A stretch of DNA of 27,512 bases. It comes from Oehlia diaphana (Eukaryota > Glomeromycota > Glomeromycetes > Glomerales > Glomeraceae). The notes under the pieces are model-generated. The model saw only the letters and a program-made list of their open reading frames with translations, was not told the origin of the DNA and made no database searches. The stretch lies in assembly GCA_003833135.1 (NCBI GenBank), contig QZLH01001584.1, positions 1 through 27,512 on the forward strand. The letters are read 5' to 3'. Both the position numbers and the translations under genes were made by a program. This document shows, one piece after another, positions 9,159 to 18,282 of this stretch. Position 1 is the first letter of the stretch. Each line of letters opens with the position of its first letter.

Positions 9159-11733
9159 TTATTCTTCCAATTCCTCATTAAGTAATGCTTCAAAATTAAA
9201 ATTAGGATTTCTATGATTTAGAGATTGTGATTGATTTCCAATATTTGAATTTACTGTATCATCTATGTAATCATCATCATTTCTTTCTCTAAATTCTAGA
9301 ATATTTAAATTCATAGCATCTATTTATTCTGTTAAAAGCAATTCGTTCATATCTACTCCATCTAAATTAATATCATCATCATCATCAGAATAAATGATTT
9401 CATCTTTTTCCACTTCTTCACCTTTCATTTTGTTACCTTTCTCAACAAAAAGATCATCATTATTGATCATGGCCGTAACAACTTCCTGGATTTCAGTTTC
9501 AAGTTCATCAACGTCCATATTACTGCTACTAAATCTTAATTCAGATTTTGCATTGGTGATGTAATATGAGTATAATTGGGCTATAAATTTGAGTCATACA
9601 ATATTTAATCTAAAATAATGTGTTAAAATCATATTTATTAGTTTATTCAATAATATTTATAAAAGCTTTATAAATATAAAGAATACTTTGTTCTTCTTTT
9701 TCCTGTCATCCAATTTAATATTGAAAAGACCTGTTCGCATACAGCTTGATAAGAAGTAATAGCGAACATTTTTAAAGCTAATTCTTGAATAAAATTATCT
9801 GACTGTTGGTAAGTTGACCACCAAATTTTAGGTGTATCATAATCATCAGTATATTCCATATCGTAAGGAGGTTTATGCTTAGAATATTTTTAAAGTTGAG
9901 ACAATAGGATACAGCAACTATTTTTACCATCATTTGCGAAATTTTTTCAGATTTTCATGGCATTTAAACATACTTTACGAAATTTTCTATTTGTAAAGCC
10001 TTTATTTAAATAATTTTAAATAAAAATTAAATAAACTAACAATAAATAAAAATTTAAAATAATTAAATTTACCTCAGTACTTTGGGTGAAGAAAAAAAGC
10101 AAGAAGGTATATATTGGTATCAAATTGTGCCCAACGTCTGTTAAAAATGCCAATGCATTATTTTCTAAAATCAGAATTTAAGAAGTTTGGAATGCTTTTG
10201 ATAGCAATTGCCATTTTAATTAATTCCAAAAAAACTGATACTATATTGTTTGCTTTAGCTTCAACAGCTTTAATTACTCTTTTAGTAAGTGCAAGAACTG
10301 TTCAGATTTGCTCCACATTTTGCCAAAACTGATGATTTCTAAGGTTGTTTTTTACTATAGTTACATTATGAAAAATTTCAGGCTGAGTTTTGAGAACCTA
10401 AATTATAATGATAAATATAATATAAGAAATTTAACTAAATTTAATTTTTAAATGTAAAAACATTATCTACATTTTTAAGGCTATTTTTCAAATGAAGAAT
10501 TGAATCACAGCAATTCCCTTTTATTATTAATTGAATAATATTATTATAAAGGAATGCACCTACATAATATGATGTTTTAAAAAAAGTGATAATATTTTAA
10601 CATTTTCTTAACGTGTTTTTAGCAAAATTCAATTTAATAAGATCTGTTGTAATAAGATTTAAATGGTGTGCCATACAGCATATAGATAAAATATTAGGAT
10701 ATGTTTCACTAATTAACTGTCTTGTCATTTGCATAGCTGCTTCGGCATCTAATACTATGGCTACAAATTTCTTTGGACTAATTGATGATAAAATTTTTTC
10801 AATTTCAGCTGCATTAAAGAAACCAGTATATATTCATATTACACAAATTATTTTAGGCTGCCGTAATTATAAATAAAATCCCAAATTCAATTACAGCATC
10901 CCAAATTATTTTGGCATTTACATAGTAAATTACATGTAAACTGAATGAATTACAGCATCCCAAATTATAATTATGGCATTCCAAAATAATTTAGGCAGCA
11001 TATATACCAGTATAAGCTTGTTTTGAAGTATCGATCAAAGTGTGAATATATTGTTTTTTACTTGAAGTAATAATTACAAAGGCATAGATAGATTTTCCTA
11101 AAAAATCAGATCATCCATCAACAGCTAGTATATAAAATAGGATTTATTAAAAAAATTATTATAAAAAAATACATAAGCATAATATATAATATTAAACCTA
11201 AGATTAAATTTTTTTTATGTTTAAGTTCTTCATTAACTTTGTTTAAAACTACAGAAATTTCTTTATTTAAAATAGTTGTTGAAAGAGTTGTTTTTTTTAG
11301 GAGGATTATAACAAAAACAGAGACTTTGAATAAAATCCACAAAATAAAGGTGATCAACAGTGGAGAATGGAATCCCATAACATACAAAAAATTGAATTAA
11401 TGCTTGATCAATATTATCACTTCTACAAAAACTAATTTCAGTTGATGAATTGGTATCAGAAATCTGTCTTCTATTAGTAGATGCACTTGATGTTATTAAT
11501 ATTCCTATATGTTTTAATTTAACATTAAGTAGTGCTTCATTGCAATGTAATGCTAAATGTAATTTCAAAATTTCTGGTCTTCCTCTAGACCATATTTGAG
11601 CACAATAATTACATTTAACTGAATAATGATCACTATCTATTGATTCTTTAATAAAATGATCCCAAACTGGAGACTCTTTACGATCTCTTTTAACTTTTCT
11701 GTCAGATGTTGTATCTGAAACTACCAAACTCAT
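9159..11733 (-). pseudogene. BED zinc finger hAT transposase pseudogene, interrupted by a MITE
   Basis: It starts at 11733. Residues 20-65 form a BED zinc finger (VKCNYCAQIW...LHLALHC). Next comes FFVCYGIPFSTVDHLYFVDF, then an RNase-H-like part with VDG*SD (TGA for Trp at 11113-11111), SIYAFVIIT, FVAIVLDAEAAM and CMAHHLNLITTDLIKLNF (10613-10830), then INRRWAQFDT-like text. The C-terminal hAT dimerisation domain reads PKIWWSTYQQ...LALKMFAITS...VCEQVFSILNWMTGKRRTK (9687-9859). An acidic tail ends at TAA 9161-9159. Introns at 11125-11197, 10000-10072 and 9610-9686 keep the frame. Lesions: an extra base in the T run 11291-11298, several stops (for example at the NIV*LK and LTE*ID positions), shifts between 9900 and 10600, and the 175-bp insertion at 10831-11005. 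The hAT TIRs and 8-bp duplication were not found. Confidence 0.88.
10831..11005. mobile_element. 175-bp MITE copy 1, 9-bp target duplication ACCAGTATA
   Basis: ACCAGTATA stands directly before (10822-10830) and after (11006-11014) this segment. Removing the segment and one copy restores the hAT frame (AYTG then FFNAAEIEK), which shows the empty site. The arms contain inverted CAAATTATTTT...CCGTAATTATAA sequences. The interior has GCATCCCAAATTATTTTGGC. A second copy lies inverted at 17824-17997. The 9-bp duplication points to a Mutator-like transposase as the mobilising enzyme (inference). Confidence 0.9.
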
Positions 11734-12129
11734 TTTTGTAGAATTGTAACGTTAATACTATTAAAGAAAGTGAAAAGGGAAAAAAGATTATCAAAAATAA
11801 AGATCAGCGTCAATACATTATATTTATTTATATTTCAAGCATATGATCATAAATAATGATCTGTGATCATGAGATAATAAATTTTTTTGTTTAAATATTG
11901 AAATATTAAAAATATTTTAATTTACGGCATTACAGATTACTTACGGACTACGCCGAATTAATTATGATATAGCCAAAATACCAAAATTGCTGAAATTCAT
12001 GATTCATGAATTTTGACAACAAGTATAATTTGATTGATAAAAAGTAATATTAGTTAGAAAAATAGGTTTAAAAATTTTAATAATGATTTATGTGATCTAC
12101 CAGATTTAAATTTAAACTGGATCAGAACT
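11734..12129. other. no gene; upstream flank of the hAT pseudogene
   Basis: A+T-rich. 11925-11960 has TTACGGCATTACAGATTACTT, a word type also seen at 8550-8720, which could be part of the hAT element ends or a separate repeat. 11975-12020 contains the small palindrome GAAATTCATGATTCATGAATTTTG. No coding frame recognised. Confidence 0.4.
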
Positions 12130-12259
12130 AAAGCTCTACATGAGCTAGCTTATGAGCTAAAAGTACCTTAAAAATATATTAGCTTGCAAGCTGGCTCACA
12201 AGCTAATATATTTTTAAAGTACTTTTGACTTGCAGGCTGGTTCGTGTAGAGCTTTAAAT
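12130..12259. mobile_element. 130-bp hairpin MITE, 8-bp duplication TCAGAACT
   Basis: The arm AAAGCTCTACATGAGCTAGC (12130 on) pairs with the right arm ending TGTAGAGCTTT. The pairing runs through AAAAGTAC and TTAAAAATATATTAGCTTG to the centre. TCAGAACT flanks it on both sides (12122-12129 and 12260-12267). The duplication length suggests hAT-type mobilisation. The right end has four extra bases (AAAT) beyond the symmetric part. Confidence 0.8.
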
Positions 12260-12277
12260 TCAGAACTTTATAAAAAA

Positions 12278-12575
12278 CATATGGACACATTTTTGGAATT
12301 TGACACATCCTTCTATCTAGGATAATTGATTAGACTTAATAATTTAATATATTATTAATACATCTCTTATTTGGATCAATTAGTTAGATTTATTATAACT
12401 AAATTAACATATGTTCTAAATTAACATAATTAATTATATAAGAAAAGCATTATTTATGCAGTTTTAAGATATTATTAAAATAAACTGATAATTTAGACCA
12501 TATATTAATTTTAAAATATATGTTAATTTGATCTACAACAGACTAATAAGACTATTCCAAAAATGTGCCTATATG
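12278..12575. mobile_element. about 298-bp MITE with GGACACATTTTTGGAA ends
   Basis: CATATGGACACATTTTTGGA at the left and TTCCAAAAATGTGCCTATATG at the right are inverted repeats with two differences. TA lies at both edges, compatible with a Tc1/mariner-type target. A second inner pair, TTAACATATGTTCTAAATTA against ATATATGTTAATTTG, adds symmetry. No coding content. Confidence 0.6.
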
Positions 12576-13025
12576 ATTTGGATTTAATAAGCATATTAAA
12601 TTATTTGAATTTAATAAAATATATACTTAAGCATATTCTATTAGAAATAATAATCCTTTATTAAAGACCTTAAAAAATTATCATAATAATTATAAATTAT
12701 TAATATTGCAATTAAATATTAAAGTTGATGTAAAGCTATTAATTACAAAAAAATCTATTGTAAACCTTTTTTATTATAATATTAATCTAAAAAGTTATTT
12801 TGAAAAGTTTGGTGAAAAAAAATTGTTTTATGGAGTAATTTATATCAGTTATAAGAGATAAAACTAGACATACAATAGCAATTATTAAAGTAGAGAATAA
12901 TGTTGTTAAGAATTTGGATAAGTAAAAAATATCTGCCTATTGATAAATATATTTATATTCGTATTCTAACTTTAAAATTAATATAAGATCTGATTGTTAA
13001 AAAGTTGATGCATAAAAGATAATAT
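12576..13025. other. unrecognised remnant, weak coding look at 12649-12861
   Basis: On the plus strand 12649-12861 is open for 70 codons with Lys, Asn and Leu-rich text (for example LKSYFEKFGEKKLFYGV). It has no ATG, stops stand close before and after it, and nothing matches a family I know. In sequence this A+T-rich such a frame can be chance. The palindromic element at 13026 interrupts the region. Confidence 0.25.
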
Positions 13026-13141
13026 TAAAGCTCTGAATAGATCAATTTAGTGTAGTTTTTTTCTGGTTTGGGTAGGAACTAAAACTAAATGAAAACTAAC
13101 TCAGAACCATCCAGTTCAGTTCAGTTCTATTTGATTTTAAG

Positions 13142-13434
13142 AAAAAATGCAAAAATTGAAATAACTTAGCAATCAGCAATCTTATAAAGATGGAAATAGC
13201 TCATTAGAATTATCTCTTTAAGATGCATCGAATGGTAATAAGCTCATTTCCAGTATTTCAAGATAATCAATGCTAAGCATTTTTTAAAAAACTAGCGTTA
13301 GAATCATATCTATCAATCCTAGAAAAATGATCTTAACATCATTTGATAAGTTTTAACGAAACAAATCTAATGAGCTTTTTTTCATTTTTTTATGATCACT
13401 ACATAATGAGTTATCTTAATTTTTGCATTTTTTT
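13142..13434. repeat. hairpin unit F1 of the nested palindrome
   Basis: Left arm AAAAAATGCAAAAATTGAAA pairs with the right arm ending TTAATTTTTGCATTTTTTT. The pairing continues through ATAACT, a Lys-codon-like A run, and AGCTCATTAGA words over about 100 bp. The loop is about 90 bp around 13285. Confidence 0.75.
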
Positions 13435-13435
13435 A

Positions 13436-13784
13436 AATTTTTGAATGTTAAAAAATAAAAATTCTGATCTAAGATTTAACTCATTTTCTTTTGATTGCAT
13501 TAAAACAACCTTTAGCTTATTAGAATCATCTCAATAAGATAAATTTAATAACGGTAAGATCATGTCTTTAGCATCGGTATATCACAAGATAAATCATACT
13601 AAGTAGTTTTAGAAAACTAGCATTAAAAAGATATCTATTAATACTAGAAACATGATTTTACCTTCATTGAACTTGTTTTAGTATTGAGACAATTCTAATA
13701 AACTAAAGGTCATTCTAATACAATTAATAGAAGATGAGTTATATCTCAAATTGGAATTTTTATTTTTTGATGTTCAAAATTTAA
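13436..13784. repeat. central hairpin unit F2
   Basis: Left arm words AAAAAATAAAAATTC, TAACTCAT, ATGACCTTTAG-like ACAACCTTTAGCTTATTAGA and GGTAAGATCATG recur inverted in the right arm up to about 13784. The match spans roughly 125 bp per arm. This unit contains the symmetry centre of the larger element. Confidence 0.75.
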
Positions 13785-14085
13785 AAAAATGCAAAAATTG
13801 AGATAATTTATTATGTAATGATTATAAAAAAATGAAAAAAGGCTTATTAGATTCATCTCATTAAAACCTATTGAATAATGCTAAAATTATTTCTCTAGAA
13901 TCAATAAATATGATTCTAGCATTAGTTTTATAAAACATGTTTAGCATTAATTATTTTGTGATATATTGAAGCTAGAGAATGATGAACTTACCACCATTTG
14001 ACACATCTTACTAAGATGATTCTTATGAGCTTTTATTATTTTATGATTACTAGTTGCTGAGTTATTTTGATTTTTGCATTTTTTC
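13783..14085. repeat. hairpin unit F3, mirror copy of F1
   Basis: Starts AAAAAAATGCAAAAATTGAG and ends ATTTTGATTTTTGCATTTTT. Its left arm also pairs with the right arm of F1, and its right arm with the left arm of F1. Inner words TAATGCTAAAATTATTTCTC and CTAGAGAATGATGAACTTAC are inverted partners near the loop. Confidence 0.75.
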
Positions 14086-14209
14086 TTAAAATAAAATAGA
14101 ACTAAACTGACTGAACGTTTCCAGTTTCAAACCCAAACTGAGAACTGAATTAAATTTTTGGTTAGTTTCAGATTGGTTCTCAGTTCAAACCAAAACTATT
14201 CAAAGCTTT

Positions 14210-14530
14210 AGGTAATATATTTATTTATTATATTAGGTATAACTGATAATAATATATTGCTAATATTGATTATATAATTCTAGTTTTAACAATTACTAGG
14301 CTCAAAATCTAGATAAATTAAATGAACAATTAAAATTTAAAAAATACAATTTTTTACTAACAAAAAATTAAAATAATCAAAAAGTTTAAAGAAGTTTTAA
14401 ATTATAGTAAAATTTTTGATGCTTTAAATCAATATAAAATTATGTGTAAAATTAAAGAAATTTTAACTCATAAAATTAGTTTAATCAATCCATAGTATTC
14501 TATTTATATAACAATGTTAGAATACTAATA
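14210..14530. other. no recognisable gene
   Basis: A+T-rich sequence. A short plus-strand stretch near 14395-14485 reads KIFDALNQYKIMCKIKEIL, which has protein-like balance but is too short and lacks a start. It may be the other half of the remnant before 13025, split by the palindromic element. Confidence 0.25.
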
Positions 14531-14659
14531 CAGGTTAAAAAGTGAAAAATCAGGTATCAATTAGTTACTAATCAGTTATCAATCAGGTAGCTAATTGATA
14601 ACTGATTGGTGACTGATTAGTATTTTCATCAAATACTATTACAGGACCCTAGATATTTA

Positions 14660-14925
14660 ATATAAAGGTCATAATGAACTTTTGGCCAAAACACTCCTTT
14701 TTGCTAAAATTCAAAAAATCATTTTTTGTAAATATCTTAATATCTAGTGATTCAATTTTAATGAACTTTTTTTATTTTGTAGCCCTTATTTAGCTCTAAA
14801 ATTTAAAAAAAATTTATCAAAATTGGATTTATGAATGCTGAAATATTTACAAAAAAGATTTTATGAACCCTTAAAAAATGGGCCAATTTGCCAAAAGTAT
14901 GACTTATTGTCTAACTTGAAGATAT
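14660..14925. repeat. repeat with inverted AAGGTCATAATGAACTTTTGGC ends and shared core
   Basis: The left end AAGGTCATAATGAACTTTTG is echoed inverted at the right (CCAAAAGTATGACTT, about 14892-14906). The core 14722-14858 matches the core of the repeat at 6715-6850 in word order and spacing, though diverged. The core itself begins TTTTTTGTAAATATCT and ends AAATATTTACAAAAAA, an inverted pair. Confidence 0.5.
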
Positions 14926-14941
14926 TTGGTATCTTATTGTC

Positions 14942-15257
14942 ATCAATCAAACAGTTTGCTAACTTTTAATCTAGTAATCAGAAAAGGATAAATATAGTTT
15001 ATTGAAATCATTTCAATAATACAAATCTAATGGTAGTAAAATTGTATTTCTAGAATTAATAATTGATAAGAAATTAAATAAAATATAATTAACATATTTT
15101 TAATTTTATACTTTATTTAATATCTTTTTAAGTATTAATTTTAAAAATACAATTTTACTACTATTAGATTCATTTTGTTGAAGTGATTCCAATAAATTAT
15201 ATTTCATCTTTTTCTAATTATTGGGTCAAAAGTTAGCAAACTGTCTGATTGGTAATG
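14942..15257. repeat. about 316-bp hairpin element
   Basis: Left arm words AACAGTTTGCTAACTTTT, ATAATCAGAAAA-like text, TAGTTTATTGAAATCA, and ATCTAATGGTAGTAAAATTG recur inverted in the right arm (GCAAACTGTCTGATTGG near 15237-15253). The arms are about 110 bp. The arm text TTTATTGAAATCATTTCAAT resembles the arms of hairpin unit F2 at 13.5 kb, so they probably share ancestry. Confidence 0.75.
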
Positions 15258-15284
15258 ATATTTATGAAAATGCCAATTAGTCAT

Positions 15285-15528
15285 AAGGTTGCTTGCCGAA
15301 ACCTAAGAGTTTAGGCAAGATGGCGTTTTGCCAAAAAGTGAAATTCTGCTAAAACTATATTAAAGTTATATTAAAAAATTAGCAAAACTCTGGAAAAAGG
15401 CGAAACTGCCAAAATTTATTATAAATGCTGAAACTGCCAAAACTTTGCCGAAACTATAATAAATTTATAGTAAAATTTTGACAAAACTAATCGTAGGATT
15501 TTGAAGAGATTTAGACAAGCAACCTTAA
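15285..15528 (+). mobile_element. 244-bp AAGGTTGCTTGCC element, copy A
   Basis: It begins AAGGTTGCTTGCCGAAACC and ends GACAAGCAACCTTAA, so the ends are inverted. TTAGTCAT (15277-15284) and TTAGTTAT (15529-15536) are a 7 of 8 probable target duplication. The interior carries repeated AAACTGCCAAAA words and the segment CAAGATGGCGTTTTGCC. Copy B at 15828-16071 is the same length in the opposite orientation. No ORF. Confidence 0.85.
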
Positions 15529-15827
15529 TTAGTTATCAATCAGTCTAAAGATATTAGCTATAACTGTATATTAAGACATAGACTCATGGTATCATATGTA
15601 ATAGGTTGCAACCTATTTATATTAAAAAGCAAAAGTTATTGTAATGTCATAATTAGGTCATAATACTGTAATTAATCTGTAATGCTGTAATTCCAAAATT
15701 TAAGTATATAATTTTAGCCAAAATTATGCACTTAATTTTAGTTAAAAATTAACAAATTTCCTAAAAAGAAAAGTGATATTACACAATATTCCAATATCAT
15801 TCTAATTTTTATAAAACAGCTATCACT

Positions 15828-16071
15828 AAGGTTGCTTGTCTAAACCTCTTCAAAATCCTACAATTAGTTTCGTCAAAATTTTACTATAGATTTATTATAG
15901 TTTTAGCAGAGTTTTGGCAGTTTTAGCATTTATAATAAGTTTTGGCAGTTTCGCCTTTCTCCAGAGTTTCACCAGTTTTTTAATATAACTTTAATATAGT
16001 TTTGGCAGAATTTCGCTTTTCGGCAAAACGCCATCTTGCCTAAACCTCTAGGTTTCAGCAAGCAACCTTAG
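15828..16071 (-). mobile_element. 244-bp AAGGTTGCTTGCC element, copy B (inverted)
   Basis: The reverse complement follows copy A along its whole length, including GGCAAGATGGCGTTTTGCC and the TTAAAGTTATATTAAAAAA segment. It is flanked by CTATCACT and TTATCACC (6 of 8; TATCAC is shared). Copies A and B are 299 bp apart and would pair as a long hairpin in a transcript. Confidence 0.85.
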
Positions 16072-16238
16072 TTATCACCAAAAAAGAAAAGAGCTGCATT
16101 TCCATTTGGCTGAAATGACTTAGCTATCAGTGCCTATTTTTTTGATTACCATATAATAATCCTGTAATGTATATTTTGTAACAATTGACAATATAATTGC
16201 TATTATAATTTAATATATATTAAAATACCATATTACAA
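16072..16238. other. no gene; flank of the assembly gap
   Basis: Short A+T-rich sequence after copy B, reaching the run of undetermined bases. TATTACAA before the gap and TAATTTTGTAATAT after it look like continuation of TGTAATRT words, so the gap probably lies in a repeat. Confidence 0.4.
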
Positions 16239-16753
16239 NNNNNNNNNNNNNNNNNNNNNNNNNNNNNNNNNNNNNNNNNNNNNNNNNNNNNNNNNNNNNN
16301 NNNNNNNNNNNNNNNNNNNNNNNNNNNNNNNNNNNNNNNNNNNNNNNNNNNNNNNNNNNNNNNNNNNNNNNNNNNNNNNNNNNNNNNNNNNNNNNNNNNN
16401 NNNNNNNNNNNNNNNNNNNNNNNNNNNNNNNNNNNNNNNNNNNNNNNNNNNNNNNNNNNNNNNNNNNNNNNNNNNNNNNNNNNNNNNNNNNNNNNNNNNN
16501 NNNNNNNNNNNNNNNNNNNNNNNNNNNNNNNNNNNNNNNNNNNNNNNNNNNNNNNNNNNNNNNNNNNNNNNNNNNNNNNNNNNNNNNNNNNNNNNNNNNN
16601 NNNNNNNNNNNNNNNNNNNNNNNNNNNNNNNNNNNNNNNNNNNNNNNNNNNNNNNNNNNNNNNNNNNNNNNNNNNNNNNNNNNNNNNNNNNNNNNNNNNN
16701 NNNNNNNNNNNNNNNNNNNNNNNNNNNNNNNNNNNNNNNNNNNNNNNNNNNNN
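16239..16753. other. assembly gap, 515 undetermined bases
   Basis: An unbroken run of N. Nothing inside can be annotated, and its length may be a scaffolding estimate. Confidence 0.99.
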
Positions 16754-17130
16754 TAATTTTGTAATATATGACAATTATCCTTTTATATTAGTTACAATAT
16801 TAATATTAAATATCATACTTGTTAATAGACTTATTAATATATATGTTATTAAATATGACATTTACATGACATGTCAAAAATTCCTATTAATATTATTTAA
16901 AAAGCATTATAAAATACTACCAAAAAAATCATCACTGATAGCAAAGGATTTTTGGCTGAAATTACAGATTTAACTGAAATTATGTTAATTTCAGCCAGAA
17001 TTGTATTTTAAAATTCAGAATTTGAATTTCAGATTTTAGGTGTGATCGCGTAATTTTATTTTTAAGGAGTAAATAATAAAAAAAAAAATAATTAAAAAAT
17101 TTTTTTTGTAAAAAAGTTTATATGTAAATT
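16754..17130. other. no gene seen
   Basis: A+T-rich. 16925-17000 contains AATTATGTTAATTTCAGCC-type words with a loose inverted partner (GGCTGAAATTACAG). No coding frame or clear element ends. Confidence 0.4.
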
Positions 17131-17650
17131 AATTTAATTTGTGATCCGCCAGTGAACCATAAAACTTGGCTATTAAATTCCGGTGAAAGTTATATATATA
17201 TTTACTAATAGCGCAGAATTTACAGTTCCAGCAATGCAAAATATAAATTACTAAAATATAATATGAAAACTAATATTATAGGCATAAAAATATGACATTT
17301 GGCTATCTTAATAATAAAAGACCGGTAAAAATTTTAAGCACCAAAAGACACTTTCATAAGAGCTGAAAATTTGAATTTGAAAAAAAAAATTTTAATATTT
17401 TAAAAAATTTAAAGATAACTCATCATCTAATGGTCGTAAGAAAATAAAATTTAGTTCATTGGATTCGTCTCATTGAGACGCATCTAATGGTAATAATTTT
17501 ATGTCTCCATTACCAATAGAAGGTGAGTTATCCCATATTTTTTCTCCAGAATTGCAGATTCTAAATTATTGATAAAAATATATATGAACTTATCACTGTC
17601 TTTTAATAGTCAAATTTTATGGTTCACTGGCAGATCACGAATTAATTATT
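17131..17650. mobile_element. about 520-bp TIR element, GTGATCYGCCAGTGAACC ends
   Basis: GTGATCCGCCAGTGAACCAT (17141-17160) and its inverse near 17619-17638 extend to about 45 bp of inverted repeat, including TAAAAYTTGRCTATTAAA. The interior 17410-17550 has TAACTCATCATCTAATGGTC and GGATTCGTCTCATTGAGACG, related to the arm text of the hairpin units F1-F3. The exact edges and duplication are unclear because both flanks are AATTAATT-rich. Confidence 0.7.
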
Positions 17651-17823
17651 ACAAATATTATGCTAATTTAATATAAATTTTTTTAAAAAAAATTTAAAAT
17701 TTCTCACCTTTCATTTCCAATCCCCACTCCTAGGGAATTTAGCCTAATTATACCATTACGACCTAATTACAGTATTACAACTTAATTATAATATTACAGA
17801 CTAATTACAGTATTATGAAAAGT
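17651..17823. other. TAATTACAGTATTA-type repeat
   Basis: Several degenerate copies of TAATTACAGTATTACAA follow each other at 17750-17815 and resume after the MITE as TGTAATGCTGTATGCTGTAATATTATGG (18007-18045), so the MITE inserted into this older repeat. Confidence 0.5.
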
Positions 17824-17997
17824 ATACATCTACCCAAATTATTTTGAAATGCCATAATTATAATTTGGGATGCCGTAATTCATTCAGTTTAATGTAATTT
17901 ACTATGTAAAATGCCAAAATAATTTGGGATGCCATAATTGAATTTGGAATTTTACTTATAATTATAGCAGTTCAAAATAATTTGGGCAACATATATA
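17824..17997. mobile_element. 174-bp MITE copy 2, 9-bp target duplication ATGAAAAGT
   Basis: ATGAAAAGT flanks both sides (17815-17823 and 17998-18006). The element ends are ATACATCTACCC at the left and, read inward from the right, TATATATGTTGCCC, both followed by AAATTATTTTGAA. It is the reverse complement of copy 1 (10831-11005) over nearly its whole length. Two independent perfect 9-bp duplications fix the element edges. Confidence 0.9.
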
Positions 17998-18118
17998 ATG
18001 AAAAGTGTCGTAACTGTAATGCTGTATGCTGTAATATTATGGCATTGGGCAATCAATTATGACTAATATCTTTAAATCAGTTACTAATCAGATATCTAAT
18101 TAGTTACTAATTGGTGAC

Positions 18119-18282
18119 TAGTGTTCCTCATGAATCGAGTTAAGTTAAGTTTTGAGTCAATTTTAAAGTACTATTTATATAGTAGGGCATATTCCACCTT
18201 TATTTTTACAATACTTTTAATTGTATTATTTATATTATACTAATCTATGCGAGTCATTTCAAATTGCATATTTGGAACCCTA
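18119..18282. mobile_element. 164-bp hAT-type MITE, TAGKGTTCC ends
   Basis: The left end TAGTGTTCC and the right end GGAACCCTA are inverted with one mismatch. TTGGTGAC (18111-18118) and TTAGTGAC (18283-18290) form a 7 of 8 duplication. It splits the right subterminal repeats of the 14531-18323 element, so it inserted later. No ORF. Confidence 0.75.

Larger units (their letters stand above)
13026..14209. mobile_element. 1.18-kb nested palindromic (foldback) element
   Basis: The outer ends AAAGCTCTGAATAG (13027) and CTATTCAAAGCTTT (to 14209) are inverted repeats (13 of 14). AGATAATAT (13017-13025) and AGGTAATAT (14210-14218) flank them as a probable 9-bp duplication. Next come arms rich in CAGTTCAGTT/AACTGAACTG and GGTTTGGG words, joined by GATTTTAAGAAAAAATGC and its inverse. 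Inside lie three hairpin units, described separately; the left and right units are mirror copies, so the whole element is symmetric around about 13610. No ORF. Confidence 0.8.

Noticed and set aside
16220..16774. 184-codon frame across the gap
   Set aside because: It exists only because undetermined bases contain no stop codons.
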